Shown here in pieces: positions 16,983-26,123 of a stretch of DNA of 64,000 nt; positions within the stretch are counted from its first letter, which is position 1; each line of letters starts with the position of its first letter. Below the pieces are notes generated by a model. The model had not been told where the DNA came from, made no database searches, and saw only the letters and a program-made list of their open reading frames with translations. A program made the position numbers and the translations under genes. The stretch is from Methylomarinum sp965277025 (GTDB lineage Bacteria; Pseudomonadota; Gammaproteobacteria; Methylococcales; Methylomonadaceae), in NCBI GenBank assembly GCA_965277025.1, contig OZ255706.1, positions 2,232,001-2,296,000 of the forward strand. The letters run 5' to 3'.

Positions 16983-18678
16983 GTAACTACTCAGCGTAAA
17001 TAAGTAAAAAAACTGCTTGACACGATTTTAGCGTTATTTTTGATTTTCTAACGGCAACACCTGGCGCAAGAGGTTTACTGTATTAGCCTGCGTTAGTTGA
17101 GGCGTGTTGCCTTATAAGCACTGCCCGATAGCCCTGCGGCCGTGCATTTCTAAAATACGATGACGGGCAACACAGAGGCAAAAATTCGTATTTCAAAAGC
17201 CATGAGACAAGAGTCCTGTACTTAAACCCACAGGCCGTTTCATTGAAGATTGATTCCATTGATGTAGAGGCTGCCATTACCAATGCCCGGCAGCTGATTG
17301 AAGATGAAGCCGATTTATCTCCGGCGCTGCGGTCTTCGCTGGAGATATTGTTGTTGCTGGTCACGCTCTTGATGCATCGGCTCGGACTTAACAGCAGTAA
17401 CAGTTCCAGGCCGCCATCAAGTGATCCTGATCGTAAAAGGAAAGCACGGGCTGGATCAAAAAAACCAGGTGGTGGACAGAAAGGGCATATTGGCACCACG
17501 CTGGTTAAAGTCGATGATCCCGATGACGTTATCTCCATCAAGATTGATCGCCGTACCTTGCCAGCCGGAAGCTACACGGCAGATGGCTTTGAAACCCGGC
17601 AGGTATTTGATATTGATATTTCACGGATTGTGACGGAATATCGTGCGCAAAGGCTTATCGATGAACAAGGTCGTCGGTTTGTTGCTCCTTTTCCCGAGGG
17701 CGTAACAAAAGCCGTGCAATATGGTGACCAACTCAAGGCGCACGCCGTGTATCTTTCGCAGTACCAATTATTGCCCTGCCAGCGCATCAAGGATTATTTT
17801 TCCGATCAATTACAGATCCCCATCAGTGAAGGTTCGCTGGTTAATTTCAATCAACCAGCCTTTGAGAAGCTGGCATCCTTTGAGCCGATTTGCAAGCAAA
17901 GACTGGCGGCAGCTTCTGTTGTACATGCCGATGAAACGGGCATTAACATCAATGGCGCCAGGTACTGGTTGCATTGTGCTTCTAATGATTTATGGACACA
18001 TTATTTTCCCCATGTAAAACGGGGCAAGGAAGCGATGGATGTCATTGGCATCCTGCCTGACTTTCATGGCATTTTATGCCACGATCACTGGAAGCCTTAC
18101 TACAAGTCCCCCTTCACTCATGCCTTGTGCAATGCGCATCATCTGCGTGAACTGACCCGTGCCCGGGAGCAGGATGGACAGCAGTGGGCCAAAGAAATGG
18201 AAACCCGGTTAAAAAAGATCAATCAGGTCGTCGATGATGCAGGGGGGAAGCTTGAAGCAAGAAAAGCGGCCTGTTATCGACGACGATATCGAGATTTATT
18301 AGAGAAAGCACAAATTGAATGTCCGCCACCAACCCCGTTGCCCGGTAAACCCAAACGTGGGCGCCTCAAGCGCAGTAAATCCAGAAACTTACTGGAACGG
18401 CTGATCAATTACCCGGATGATGTCTTACGCTTTATGAGAGAAATAGATGTGCCATTTACTAATAATCCCGGTGAGAATGATATCCGCATGACCAGGGTGC
18501 AGCAAAAAATATCGGGGTGTTTCAGGAGTGAGCAGGGTGCCATCACCTTCTGCCGTATTCGGGGATATCTATCCACTTGTCGTAAACATCATGTCAGTGC
18601 CTCTGAAGCGTTGGTACTGGTATTTAAGGAATTTACTCAGTGACCTGATGCTTTTGGTAAAATACGCTGAGTAGTTAC
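16983..18678 (+). mobile_element. IS66-family element, copy 1 (single transposase type)
   Basis: Terminal inverted repeats GTAACTACTCAGCGTA bound a 1,696-bp element with one transposase gene and no tnpA/tnpB helpers, as in the ISBst12-like subgroup. No 8-bp target duplication is seen: GACGGATAA lies left and CATCGGTTT lies right. The left flank is a RAYT gene and the right flank an HDOD gene. A near-identical copy in the same orientation starts at 62828. Confidence 0.85.
17243..18643 (+). CDS. IS66-family transposase
   Basis: This 466-residue protein has an N-terminal coiled region, the conserved NSSNSSRPPSSDP segment, a short Lys/Gly-rich linker (KKPGGGQKGH) and the DDE_Tnp_IS66 core with VHADETGININ (first Asp), CHDHWKPYY (second Asp) and FTNNPGENDIRM (the Glu region). 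The start codon is TTG (MKIDSID). No better ATG is in frame upstream. The frame is intact, so it may be active. Confidence 0.88.
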   Translation: MKIDSIDVEAAITNARQLIEDEADLSPALRSSLEILLLLVTLLMHRLGLNSSNSSRPPSSDPDRKRKARAGSKKPGGGQKGHIGTTLVKVDDPDDVISIKIDRRTLPAGSYTADGFETRQVFDIDISRIVTEYRAQRLIDEQGRRFVAPFPEGVTKAVQYGDQLKAHAVYLSQYQLLPCQRIKDYFSDQLQIPISEGSLVNFNQPAFEKLASFEPICKQRLAAASVVHADETGININGARYWLHCASNDLWTHYFPHVKRGKEAMDVIGILPDFHGILCHDHWKPYYKSPFTHALCNAHHLRELTRAREQDGQQWAKEMETRLKKINQVVDDAGGKLEARKAACYRRRYRDLLEKAQIECPPPTPLPGKPKRGRLKRSKSRNLLERLINYPDDVLRFMREIDVPFTNNPGENDIRMTRVQQKISGCFRSEQGAITFCRIRGYLSTCRKHHVSASEALVLVFKEFTQ

Positions 18679-19267
18679 CATCGGTTTTCAATTGCCTGAT
18701 GGTTGTCGATAAATCTTTGGGGTTCTCCATGATATCGATATTCTTATCGGCATAGGCCAAAATGGGAACCACGCCAATATCATGCACCAGCCCCGCCAAC
18801 ATGGTGCGATCCGGGTCAAATCCCTGCGTTTTATGGGCCAATACCGCACTGATAGCGGCCACATAACTGCTGTGCACCCAGAGCGCCTGCATTTTTTTCC
18901 GGATAGTGTAGGATTTCGCACTAAACACCGATTTCAAGGCAAATGCGGTAATGATGTCTTGTGAGGCTTTAAGACCAATTCGGGTCAATGCTTCAGGGCA
19001 ACTTTCAATTTTTCGACGGCCCCGATATAAAGGGCTATTGGCGATTTTGATCAAACGAGCAGTAATGCTCGGATCTATTTGTTGCACAACCTTGGCTATT
19101 TTGCTGTTATTGGCTTTTTCATCGTTGATTGCCCGTCGAATTTTAAAAGCGACATCGGGTATTGTCGGCAACACCAGCTTATCCGATTGCATAAAATGGA
19201 AACAATTGCGATAGAATCGGTTTTTGGCCAGTTCGGCATTAAAATTAGAATCGTTAAATTGATTCAT
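18679..19267 (-). pseudogene. HDOD-domain protein, C-terminus cut off by IS66
   Basis: ATG 19267 opens a protein with the HDOD fold: LPTIPDVAFKIRRAIND, KVVQQIDPSITARLIKIANSP, RIGLKASQDIITAFAL and LAGLVHDIGVVPIL. HDOD proteins are signalling factors often found with c-di-GMP genes. About 196 codons are native. Beyond 18679 the frame enters the IS66 end and gains about 36 foreign residues before a stop at 18569. The missing C-terminus is not found elsewhere in the window. Confidence 0.85.
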
Positions 19268-19329
19268 TGTTTTTGTCAGAAAAAGATTTATCCGTAATAA
19301 TTTCTGATTCTAGTTGAACTTTGCTTTAA

Positions 19330-20715
19330 CAGGCTGTTGATTTAATCCAACCTGGAGGCCGCATTGTTTCGTTGCCATAATTGGCATTTGATTACATAAC
19401 TAATTGTTATTTATGGTAAAATGATTCAATCCATTTGATATTCCCCGATTTTTTATTTGTTATGCGCGGCATTGATTATACCCAAAACGAATTATTCAGT
19501 TATCGGACGCTGGAATCTAGAATTCCGAGTGATCATCCTTTACGCAAACTACGATATTTGGTCGATATTCTATTGACTACTTTGGATGAGGAGTTCGATG
19601 ACCTGTATTCCCGACGGGGCCGGGCGTCAATTCCTCCCGAGCGTTTACTCCGTGCCAGTTTGTTGCAAATCCTGTTTTCCATTCGTTCGGAGCGGCAACT
19701 GATCGAACACATTGATTTCAATCTGCTGTATCGTTGGTTTGTCGGCTTATCAATGGATGATGAGGTTTGGGATCATTCAACGTTCAGCGCCAATCGTGAC
19801 CGTCTATTGAATGAGCGCGTGAGTCGTTTGTTTTTTGATCGTGTGCTGTGCCTGGCCGAATGGCAGGATTTAGTCTCAGACGAACACTTTTCGGTTGATG
19901 GCACGCTAATCAAGGCCTGGGCTTCTGTGAAAAGCATCAAGGCCAAAGACGGTTCGAGCCGGCCGCCGGAGGATTCCACCCGCAATCCGGGTGTCAACTT
20001 CAAAGGCGAGAAACGCTGTAACGACACGCATGAATCGACAACGGACCCGGAAGCAAGGATGTATAAAAAAAGTCAGGGCGATAAAGCCCAACTCGCTTTT
20101 CCGGGCCATGCACTCATGGAAAATCGCCATGGTTTGGTCATCGATGTTGAAGTGACCCGGGCGACCGGAACGGCCGGGCGGGAGGCGGCGACAAAAATGA
20201 TCAAACGCAGCGTCAAAAAAGCGGGTGCCACAGTGGGTGGTGACAAAAACTATGATACCCGGAACTTCGTTGCCGAGCTTCGCGCAATGAAGGTGACCCC
20301 GCATGTGACTCAAAAAGCGAAAGGTTCGGCGATTGACAAGCGGACGACCCGACACCCAGGCTATACCAGCAGTCTCAAAATCCGTAAACGGATCGAAGAA
20401 GTCTTTGGCTGGAGCAAAACTGTTGGGGGATTACGTCAAACCCGGTTTCGCGGAGTGAAAAAAGTGACTGCCCAAACCGTATTCACCTTCGCAGCGTATA
20501 ATCTGACCCGCCTGATGTCCTTGTTGCAATGGCGTTATTCAACTGCGCAGGCACCGTTGTGCCTGAAATCCGCCAAAAGGCGGAAATAAAGCCTCGAAAG
20601 GGCAATATAAACCGGCTGATACCGGAAAACCTGGCTAATCAGGCCATCCAGAGGTAAATTTAACCCAAAATGAAGGGCTGGAGCCGGAGGCATAGGGGCG
20701 TTTTTCAACAGCCTG
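19330..20715 (+). mobile_element. IS5-type element, copy 1
   Basis: A 1,386-bp element has ends starting CAGGCTGTTGA in inverted orientation. The flank is TTAA on the left and CTAA on the right, so the 4-bp duplication is imperfect. Copy 2 (32235-33620) has the same length in opposite orientation and a perfect TTAA duplication. The right flank enters a GAF domain in mid-sequence and the left flank is the leader of the HDOD gene, so this copy probably marks a deletion or recombination joint. Confidence 0.85.
19462..20589 (+). CDS. IS5-family transposase (copy 1)
   Basis: About 375 residues from ATG 19462 (MRGIDYTQNELFSYR). DUF772-type N-terminal domain (RLLRASLLQILFSIRSERQL, in part), then a DDE core with FSVDGTLIKAWAS (first Asp), VGGDKNYDTRNFV (second Asp) and RIEEVFGWSKTVGGLRQTRFRG (Glu region). 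The frame is intact. It ends 13 residues later than copy 2, which has CAG to TAG near its end. Confidence 0.88.
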   Translation: MRGIDYTQNELFSYRTLESRIPSDHPLRKLRYLVDILLTTLDEEFDDLYSRRGRASIPPERLLRASLLQILFSIRSERQLIEHIDFNLLYRWFVGLSMDDEVWDHSTFSANRDRLLNERVSRLFFDRVLCLAEWQDLVSDEHFSVDGTLIKAWASVKSIKAKDGSSRPPEDSTRNPGVNFKGEKRCNDTHESTTDPEARMYKKSQGDKAQLAFPGHALMENRHGLVIDVEVTRATGTAGREAATKMIKRSVKKAGATVGGDKNYDTRNFVAELRAMKVTPHVTQKAKGSAIDKRTTRHPGYTSSLKIRKRIEEVFGWSKTVGGLRQTRFRGVKKVTAQTVFTFAAYNLTRLMSLLQWRYSTAQAPLCLKSAKRRK

Positions 20716-21306
20716 CTAAAGGGGCTTTTTTTCTGGTCGACAAAAACTAGCAATCATTGAGACTGACCGCCCAGATCAATCTGGCATCCCAAATAAAAAA
20801 AAGTTGTCAACAGGTGGATTTTGGACAATGTCTTTGCGGCCAGGCGGCAATGTATAACAAGACTGTCTATTGCACGCATGTCAATGCACAGCACACCATC
20901 CAATATGAAGAGATGGATGATCATGGACATTATATATCGCCATTGGAAGCGGGCGGTCAATTATTAGGCGTTTTATGTTTATATCTGCGGCCCGGACAGA
21001 AATTAACCCCCTATGAAGAAAACAGCCTCAATAGTATCTCCATAACTGTTGCTGATCTGATTCATCTAAAACAAGCGCTGGATGACGTCAAATTGGCCAA
21101 TACGGTTTTTGAGTACAGTTTCAATTGTCTGATGATTACCGACGCCAGACATAAAATCCTCAACGTCAACCCCATGTTTACCAAGGTTACCGGATATTCT
21201 GCCGAAGAAGTTATAGGTAAAACGCCCGCCATACTGAAGTCTGACAAACAAGAACCGGGATTATATCAACAAATAAGAGATATTTTACAACAACAAGGGA
21301 AATGGC
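20716..21306 (+). pseudogene. GAF-PAS-GGDEF-EAL gene, fragment 1 (GAF and start of PAS)
   Basis: This is the first of five pieces of one c-di-GMP signalling gene (20716-27467). It starts abruptly inside a GAF domain with KGAFFLVDKN, hits an in-frame TAG at 20748-20750, and continues SLRLTAQINLASQI and FGQCLCGQAA to LGVLCLYLRPGQKLTPYE. A PAS domain then begins (NTVFEYSFNCLMITDAR; VTGYSAEEVIGKTPAIL). The break at 21306 is the ISAs1-type insertion, and joining GKWQ across it restores the frame. The true N-terminus is missing, replaced by IS5 copy 1. The piece is open from 20757 to 21374 only by reading into the IS. Confidence 0.88.
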
Positions 21307-22519
21307 CAGGGCCAGCGCATAAAAAGATCCTATTAAAACAGCGAGTTCAGTATCATTCATGCAAAACTGTATGAGGAATCAAAATGTCCCTGAGCCTGCA
21401 AGAAGCCTTTTCAAGCCTGGAAGACCCGCGAATTGAACGCCACAAGCGTCATCAACTGCTGGATATTATCGTACTGACCATCTGCGCGGTGGTCAGTGGC
21501 GCTGAAGGCTGGGAGGCCATAGAAGCCTTCGGCAAAGAGAAACAAGACTGGCTGCGGCAATGGATAGCGTTGGAAAACGGAATCCCCTCGCACGACTGCA
21601 TTGCCCGCCTGATGTCACGGTTGCCGGCCGAGGAAGTCAGCGCCTGTTTCAGTCGCTGGGTGCAAAGTGTCGCCAGACTGACCGAGGGGGAAGTGGTTGC
21701 CATTGACGGCAAAACGGCGCGCCGGTCCTTTGATCAGGAGGACAAGATGGGCGCGATCCACATGGTCAGCGCCTGGGCAAGCCAGACGGGGCTCTCCCTG
21801 GGTCAGGTCAAAACACAGGAGAAGTCCAATGAAATTACCGCCATTCCCCGACTGTTGGCCATGCTGGAAATTAAAGGCTGCATCGTGACCATTGACGCGA
21901 TGGGATGCCAGGAAAAGATTGCTGGCAAGATCGTCGAGAAAGGGGCTGATTACGCCCTGGCGGTCAAGGGCAACCAGAAGTCCTTGCATGAAGCGATCGT
22001 GGATTACTTTGCCGTGGCGGTGGATGGCGGTGTTGAGGACGGTCAGGCGCTACTGGGCCACCACGAACAGGTCGATGTCGGACACGGCCGGATTGAACAG
22101 CGCCGCTACTACCTGGCTGATTGTCTGGACACCTTGCCTTCGCCCCGGCGCTGGCAAGGACTCAAGGGCATTGGCATGGTGGAGTGTGAACGCCAGATCG
22201 GCGAACGACAAACCATTGAGCGTCGCTACTACATCACCACGCTTGATAGTGTTGAAACCTTCGCCAACGCTGTGCGCTCCCACTGGGGCGTGGAGAACAG
22301 CCTGCATTGGGTATTGGATGTCACGTTTCGTGAAGACGAGTCACGAATTCGCAAGGGCGAATCACCGGGCAACTTCACTATCATCCGCCAATTGGCGCTC
22401 AATTGGCTCAAGCGCGAACCGTCGCGCCTGAGCATTAAGCGCAAGCGCTTCAAGGCAGCCCTCAGCGATGACTTCAGGGCTCAAGTGATATTTGGGTGAG
22501 TTTTTATGCGCTGGCCCTG
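21307..22519 (+). mobile_element. ISAs1-family element 1
   Basis: A 1,213-bp element has ends CAGGGCCAGCGCATAAAA (inverted at the right) and a perfect 10-bp duplication GGGAAATGGC at 21297-21306 and 22520-22529. It is inserted in the PAS domain of the GGDEF-EAL gene. Confidence 0.9.
21384..22499 (+). CDS. ISAs1-family transposase
   Basis: This 371-residue transposase of the ISAs1/H-repeat type has LEDPRIERHKRHQLLDIIVL at the N-terminus, VVAIDGKTARRSF (first Asp), CIVTIDAMGCQEKIA (second Asp) and HWGVENSLHWVLDVTFREDESR, the typical C-terminal Glu motif. The frame is intact. GC content is somewhat above that of the host gene around it. Confidence 0.9.
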   Translation: MSLSLQEAFSSLEDPRIERHKRHQLLDIIVLTICAVVSGAEGWEAIEAFGKEKQDWLRQWIALENGIPSHDCIARLMSRLPAEEVSACFSRWVQSVARLTEGEVVAIDGKTARRSFDQEDKMGAIHMVSAWASQTGLSLGQVKTQEKSNEITAIPRLLAMLEIKGCIVTIDAMGCQEKIAGKIVEKGADYALAVKGNQKSLHEAIVDYFAVAVDGGVEDGQALLGHHEQVDVGHGRIEQRRYYLADCLDTLPSPRRWQGLKGIGMVECERQIGERQTIERRYYITTLDSVETFANAVRSHWGVENSLHWVLDVTFREDESRIRKGESPGNFTIIRQLALNWLKREPSRLSIKRKRFKAALSDDFRAQVIFG

Positions 22520-23510
22520 GGGAAATGGCAGGGTGAAATCTGGAACCGGCGTAAAAACGGTGAAGATTATCAACAATGGTTAAGTATAACCACAGTAACC
22601 GACAACAAAAACAAAATTCAATATTATGTGTCGACATTTACCGATATTAGCGAGAAAAAGGCCGCTGAAGAAAAAATACATAAATTGGCGTATTACGATG
22701 AACTGACAGGGCTTGCCAATCGTTCGCTGTTTTATGAACGACTCAAACAAGCCTTGAAACATGCGAAAAGGTCGGGCGATAAAGTCGCCTTGTTATTCAT
22801 TGATCTGGACAGGTTTAAAGAAATCAATGACACATTAGGGCATCAGGCAGGCGATGAACTTTTAAAAAATGTCGCCAAACGCATACGCGGATGTCTCAGA
22901 GAGTTCGATACGCTGACACGATTAGGCGGCGATGAGTTTGACATTATTCTGGAGGACTTAAAGGAAAACGCATTAATAGTTTGTCAGACAGTTGCGGAAA
23001 AGATTCTCAATAAAGTAAGCGAAGCGCATTATTTTGAGAATAATGTGTTTTATAGCGGCGCCAGTATCGGCATTGTGCTTTATCCTGATAACGCTACGGA
23101 ATTCAGCACATTATTACAGCTTGCAGATACCGCCATGTATCAGGCTAAAAATGCCGGCCGCAATACTTATCGCTTTTATACCGCTGACATGTCAGCGGAT
23201 ATCCAAAACCGGGTACGCATGATTCATGAATTGAAACACGCCCTGAACAAACAAGAGTTTTCATTGCTCTATCAACCTCAACTCGCTATTGATAACCAGC
23301 AAATAGTGGGGATGGAAGCATTGTTACGCTGGCACAATGCCGAATTAGGCAGGGTTTCACCGCTGGATTTCATCCCGTTGGCGGAAGAAGTTGGCTTGAT
23401 TTACGACATTGGGCTTTGGGTGATTCGACAGGTCTGCCTGCAAATAAAACACTGGTCGGCAAATAATCAATTGGCGTTTGAATATTATGCGCTGAATGTT
23501 TCCATTCATC
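22520..23510 (+). pseudogene. GAF-PAS-GGDEF-EAL gene, fragment 2 (PAS end, GGDEF, start of EAL)
   Basis: After the duplicated target, the frame resumes GEIWNRRKNGEDYQQWLS and TFTDISEKKAAEEKI (end of PAS). A diguanylate cyclase domain follows with DELTGLANRSLF, LDRFKEINDTLGH and TRLGGDEFDII: the active-site variant here is GGDEF. No RxxD inhibitory site is evident. The EAL domain starts with YQPQLAIDNQQIVGMEALLRW; the EAL motif itself is present as EALLRW. The piece stops at NVSIH (23510), where the inverted duplicate is inserted. Read alone it looks like a GGDEF protein ending in HTGGHP. Confidence 0.88.
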
Positions 23511-24637
23511 ACACAGGAGGGCATCCCTGAAACAGACACCTTGCAACGTTTAGGGTTGTCATAGTGCAGCACGTTATCATTGGTATGGGGCCAGCCGGCG
23601 TAATTGCCGCCGAAACCATCAGGAAACACGACTTACAGGCTAAAATCATCCTGACTGGCGCTGAACCCGAGCCACCTTATTCACGCATGGCTATTCCTTA
23701 TTTATTGATGGGGAATATTGCAGAGTCAGGAACGTATTTGCGTAAACAGGCCGATCATTTCAAACAATCAAATATCGATTTGGTTTATAGTCAGGTTCAG
23801 CACCTGGATAGCTCGAATAAACGGATTTATTTAAAAGACGGGCGAAGTATCAGCTATGACAAATGTTTGATTGCTTCAGGCTCACACCCGGTCAGACCTC
23901 CGATTTCAGGGATGGATTTACCCGCTGTCACCAGTTGCTGGACATTGGAAGATGCGCGCAAAATTAGAGACACAGTTCAATCCGGCAGCAAGGTTATATT
24001 GATGGGAGCGGGGTTTATTGGCTGTATCATTTTGGAAGCATTGGTCAAAAGAGGCGCACAATTGACTGTAGTCGAGCGTGGCGACAGAATGGTTCCTCGA
24101 ATGATGAATAAGAAAGCCGGTAACCTGATAAAACAATGGTGTATTGAAAAAGGTATTGAGGTAAAGACATCGACTCAGGTCGAGGCAATCAAACCGATAA
24201 AAAATCAATCGGGACTTTCCATTCAGTTGGCCGGTCAACAGCCGCTATGCGCTGATTTTTTGGTGGCGGCCACGGGTGTTAAGCCTAATATCGAATTTTT
24301 AAAAGACAGCGAAATCAATATCGATCAGGGCATTTTAATTGACAGACATATGCAAACCAGTGTGGAACACATATATGCCGCTGGTGATGTGGCGCAAGGC
24401 CTGGATTTTTCCACCGGCCAATATACCGTCCAGGCCATTCAACAAACAGCAGCAGAACATGCAAAAATAGCGGCGAAAAATATGCTTGGTTTGTCGGGCG
24501 CCGTTCACCAAGGCGCTATCAACATGAACGTATTGGACACACTGGGCTTGATTTCCAGTTCATTTGGTCAGTGGATGGGATGTGAACAGGGTGACGCCAC
24601 AGAATTATATGACCCTGAACACTTTAAATATCTCAAT
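23511..24637 (+). repeat. Exact 1,127-bp inverted copy of AOR-operon sequence
   Basis: Bases 23511-24637 equal the reverse complement of 28179-29305: the last ~17 codons of the aldehyde oxidoreductase gene plus the first ~358 codons of the FAD subunit gene. All translated residues I compared are identical. It carries no terminal repeats and no transposase. Deleting it joins 23510 to 24638 in phase (NVSIHQIIKPSFVEDV), with no target duplication and no loss. Confidence 0.9.
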
Positions 24638-24784
24638 AGATTATCAAGCCATCATTTGTCGAAGATGTATGCAAAATCTGCCGGGAATCAGACATCAACG
24701 CCAACCAACTGGGGTTTGAAATTACCGAAGGTGGACTGGCGCAATATCCTGACAATATTACTGACTGATGTTACGCGGTCTTGA
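23564..24784 (+). pseudogene. Truncated second copy of FAD-dependent oxidoreductase subunit
   Basis: From ATG 23564 the frame encodes MQHVIIGMGPAGVIAAETI and matches the first ~358 residues of the gene at 27999-29252, up to EHFKYLN. It then reads out of frame through EAL-domain DNA and into an IS701-like end, adding about 47 unrelated residues. The FAD-binding GxGxxG and the central NAD-binding region (ILMGAGFIGC) are intact, but the C-terminal interface domain is missing. It has no promoter of its own that I can see, and lies inside the duplicated block. Confidence 0.85.
24638..24763 (+). pseudogene. GAF-PAS-GGDEF-EAL gene, fragment 3 (EAL core)
   Basis: The frame ATT ATC AAG CCA reads IIKPSFVEDVCKICRES, then NANQLGFEITEGGLAQYP, an EAL-domain stretch with the conserved E-I-T-E. 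It ends at the IS701-like element. Removing that element and one TACTG joins DNIT to EILYELKKAGF. Confidence 0.85.
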
Positions 24785-25869
24785 ATTGTTGCAATTCAGC
24801 AAAAGCCTGCCGAATAGCCTTGATATATAATTTAGCCTTCAAAGCAAAATGATTGGTTTGGTGTTTTATTTTGAGACACTCCAGTTTAAAGACCGCCATA
24901 ATGGCCATAAAAATATGATTGTTTTGTGTTGTTGGGGTACGAGTAGGCGACTTTGCCAACCCGGCATTGGATTTCAATGATTTATGAAATTCTTCGACTT
25001 TCCATCGTTTCTGATAGATTGCCGCAACCTTTTTACCCGTTAATGTTAAATCACTGCACACCAGATTAACGGTTGCAGTACTGCCGTCTTTGTTTGTAAA
25101 GATTCGCCGGACAATCAGGACTTCATGTGGGTAGCCTTTTAGCCAGCCGCGTACTGCTTGTTTATCCTCTAATGCAATGTCACTGACACGGGTAAATTTT
25201 CCTTGTTTCTTGTCGTCTACGCTCAACGCCACCAAACGATTATCCTTTAAAGCCCCAATGAAATGTTTGTCTTTGTCAACAATAAATTCCAGATTCTCTT
25301 TAGCCGTAAACCAGCTATCCATCAACACATAGCGAAATTGAAGCCGATTGTTCAAACACTGTTGAATCATCGCACGCATCAGCTCATTTTTGGTCACCGT
25401 AGCCATTCGTTTAACCTGCTTTGTTTTGATATCACAAAACTGAATCGGTTTTTTGACCACTTCAAAGGCTACGGGTATCGAAACATTGCCCGTATGATAC
25501 AAGGCATTCAATAGATTGATGCCTTTGACTGACCGCCCCTGGCAATGGTCATAATGCCAACAAATGACTTCATTCTCGTCTGTCCATTGCTTCTCCTGGA
25601 TTGTATCGTCAAAAATCAAACACCCCGTTTCTTCTTCAATCTTCCGGACTGTTCGTTTAACCTCCAGCCAGAGGTCTTTTGATGTGTACGTCCTGGACGA
25701 TAAAAAACGCGTGATACTATCATGGCTAACTTCTCCATCTAACATTGACGACAAACCCGTCGCCGTCGCATAGCTCGTATTGCTGATTAAATAGTCTGTG
25801 TATAGGTCTAATTTCTCTTTGTTCATCCTCAAATTTTATCAATTATCCGGCGTAGCGCGTAACATCAGT
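24764..25869 (-). mobile_element. IS701-like element 2
   Basis: A 1,106-bp element has inverted ends ACTGATGTTACGCG and a 5-bp duplication TACTG at 24759-24763 and 25870-25874. It is inserted in the EAL domain. Confidence 0.88.
24771..25826 (-). CDS. Transposase, DDE type (IS701/IS4-like)
   Basis: A ~351-residue transposase starts at ATG 25826 (MNKEKLDLYTDYL). Catalytic regions are CLIFDDTIQEK (first Asp), YVLMDSWFTAKENL (second Asp) and KRWKVEEFHKSLKSNAGL (Glu with Lys six residues later). The frame is intact. It ends within a few bases of the left terminal repeat, so the stop codon lies in the element end. Confidence 0.87.
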   Translation of the reverse strand: MNKEKLDLYTDYLISNTSYATATGLSSMLDGEVSHDSITRFLSSRTYTSKDLWLEVKRTVRKIEEETGCLIFDDTIQEKQWTDENEVICWHYDHCQGRSVKGINLLNALYHTGNVSIPVAFEVVKKPIQFCDIKTKQVKRMATVTKNELMRAMIQQCLNNRLQFRYVLMDSWFTAKENLEFIVDKDKHFIGALKDNRLVALSVDDKKQGKFTRVSDIALEDKQAVRGWLKGYPHEVLIVRRIFTNKDGSTATVNLVCSDLTLTGKKVAAIYQKRWKVEEFHKSLKSNAGLAKSPTRTPTTQNNHIFMAIMAVFKLECLKIKHQTNHFALKAKLYIKAIRQAFAELQQFKTA

Positions 25870-26123
25870 TACTGAAATACTTTATGAACTAAAAAAGGCC
25901 GGTTTTCGATTGGCTATCGATGATTTCGGAACTGATTATTCATCACTGAGCTGATTGAAATCTTTTGATGTCGATTTATTGAAAATTGACCGATCGTTTG
26001 TCAGAGACATGACCAAAGATTCAGATGATGAAGCCATCGTTAAAGCCATTATCGAAATGGGTGATGCGCTTGGATTGATGACCTTGGCGGAAAGTGTGGA
26101 AAATCTGGATCAATACGAAATGT
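25870..26123 (+). pseudogene. GAF-PAS-GGDEF-EAL gene, fragment 4 (EAL, with nonsense codon)
   Basis: The frame reads EILYELKKAGFRLAIDDFG and TDYSSLS, then an in-frame TGA at 25952-25954 where family members have a codon for Tyr, Arg or Gln. It continues LKSFDVDLLKIDRSFVRDM and IVKAIIEMGDALGLM to AESVENLDQYEML. The DDFGTDYSSL and KIDRSFV motifs are EAL signatures that bind metal and substrate. The piece ends at the IS4-type insertion. Confidence 0.86.

Noticed and set aside
17083..17541. 152-codon - strand frame present in both IS66 copies (17083 and 62928)
   Set aside because: It is conserved only because the elements are near-identical copies. It lies antisense to the transposase start and has a low-complexity product.
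19906..20355. 149-codon antisense frame in both IS5 copies
   Set aside because: Antisense to the DDE core; conservation follows from duplication of the element.
23511..24637. The duplicate as a transposon cargo or gene cassette
   Set aside because: No inverted terminal repeats, no target duplication and no recombination site are visible at either edge. It is an exact partial copy that cuts through two genes.
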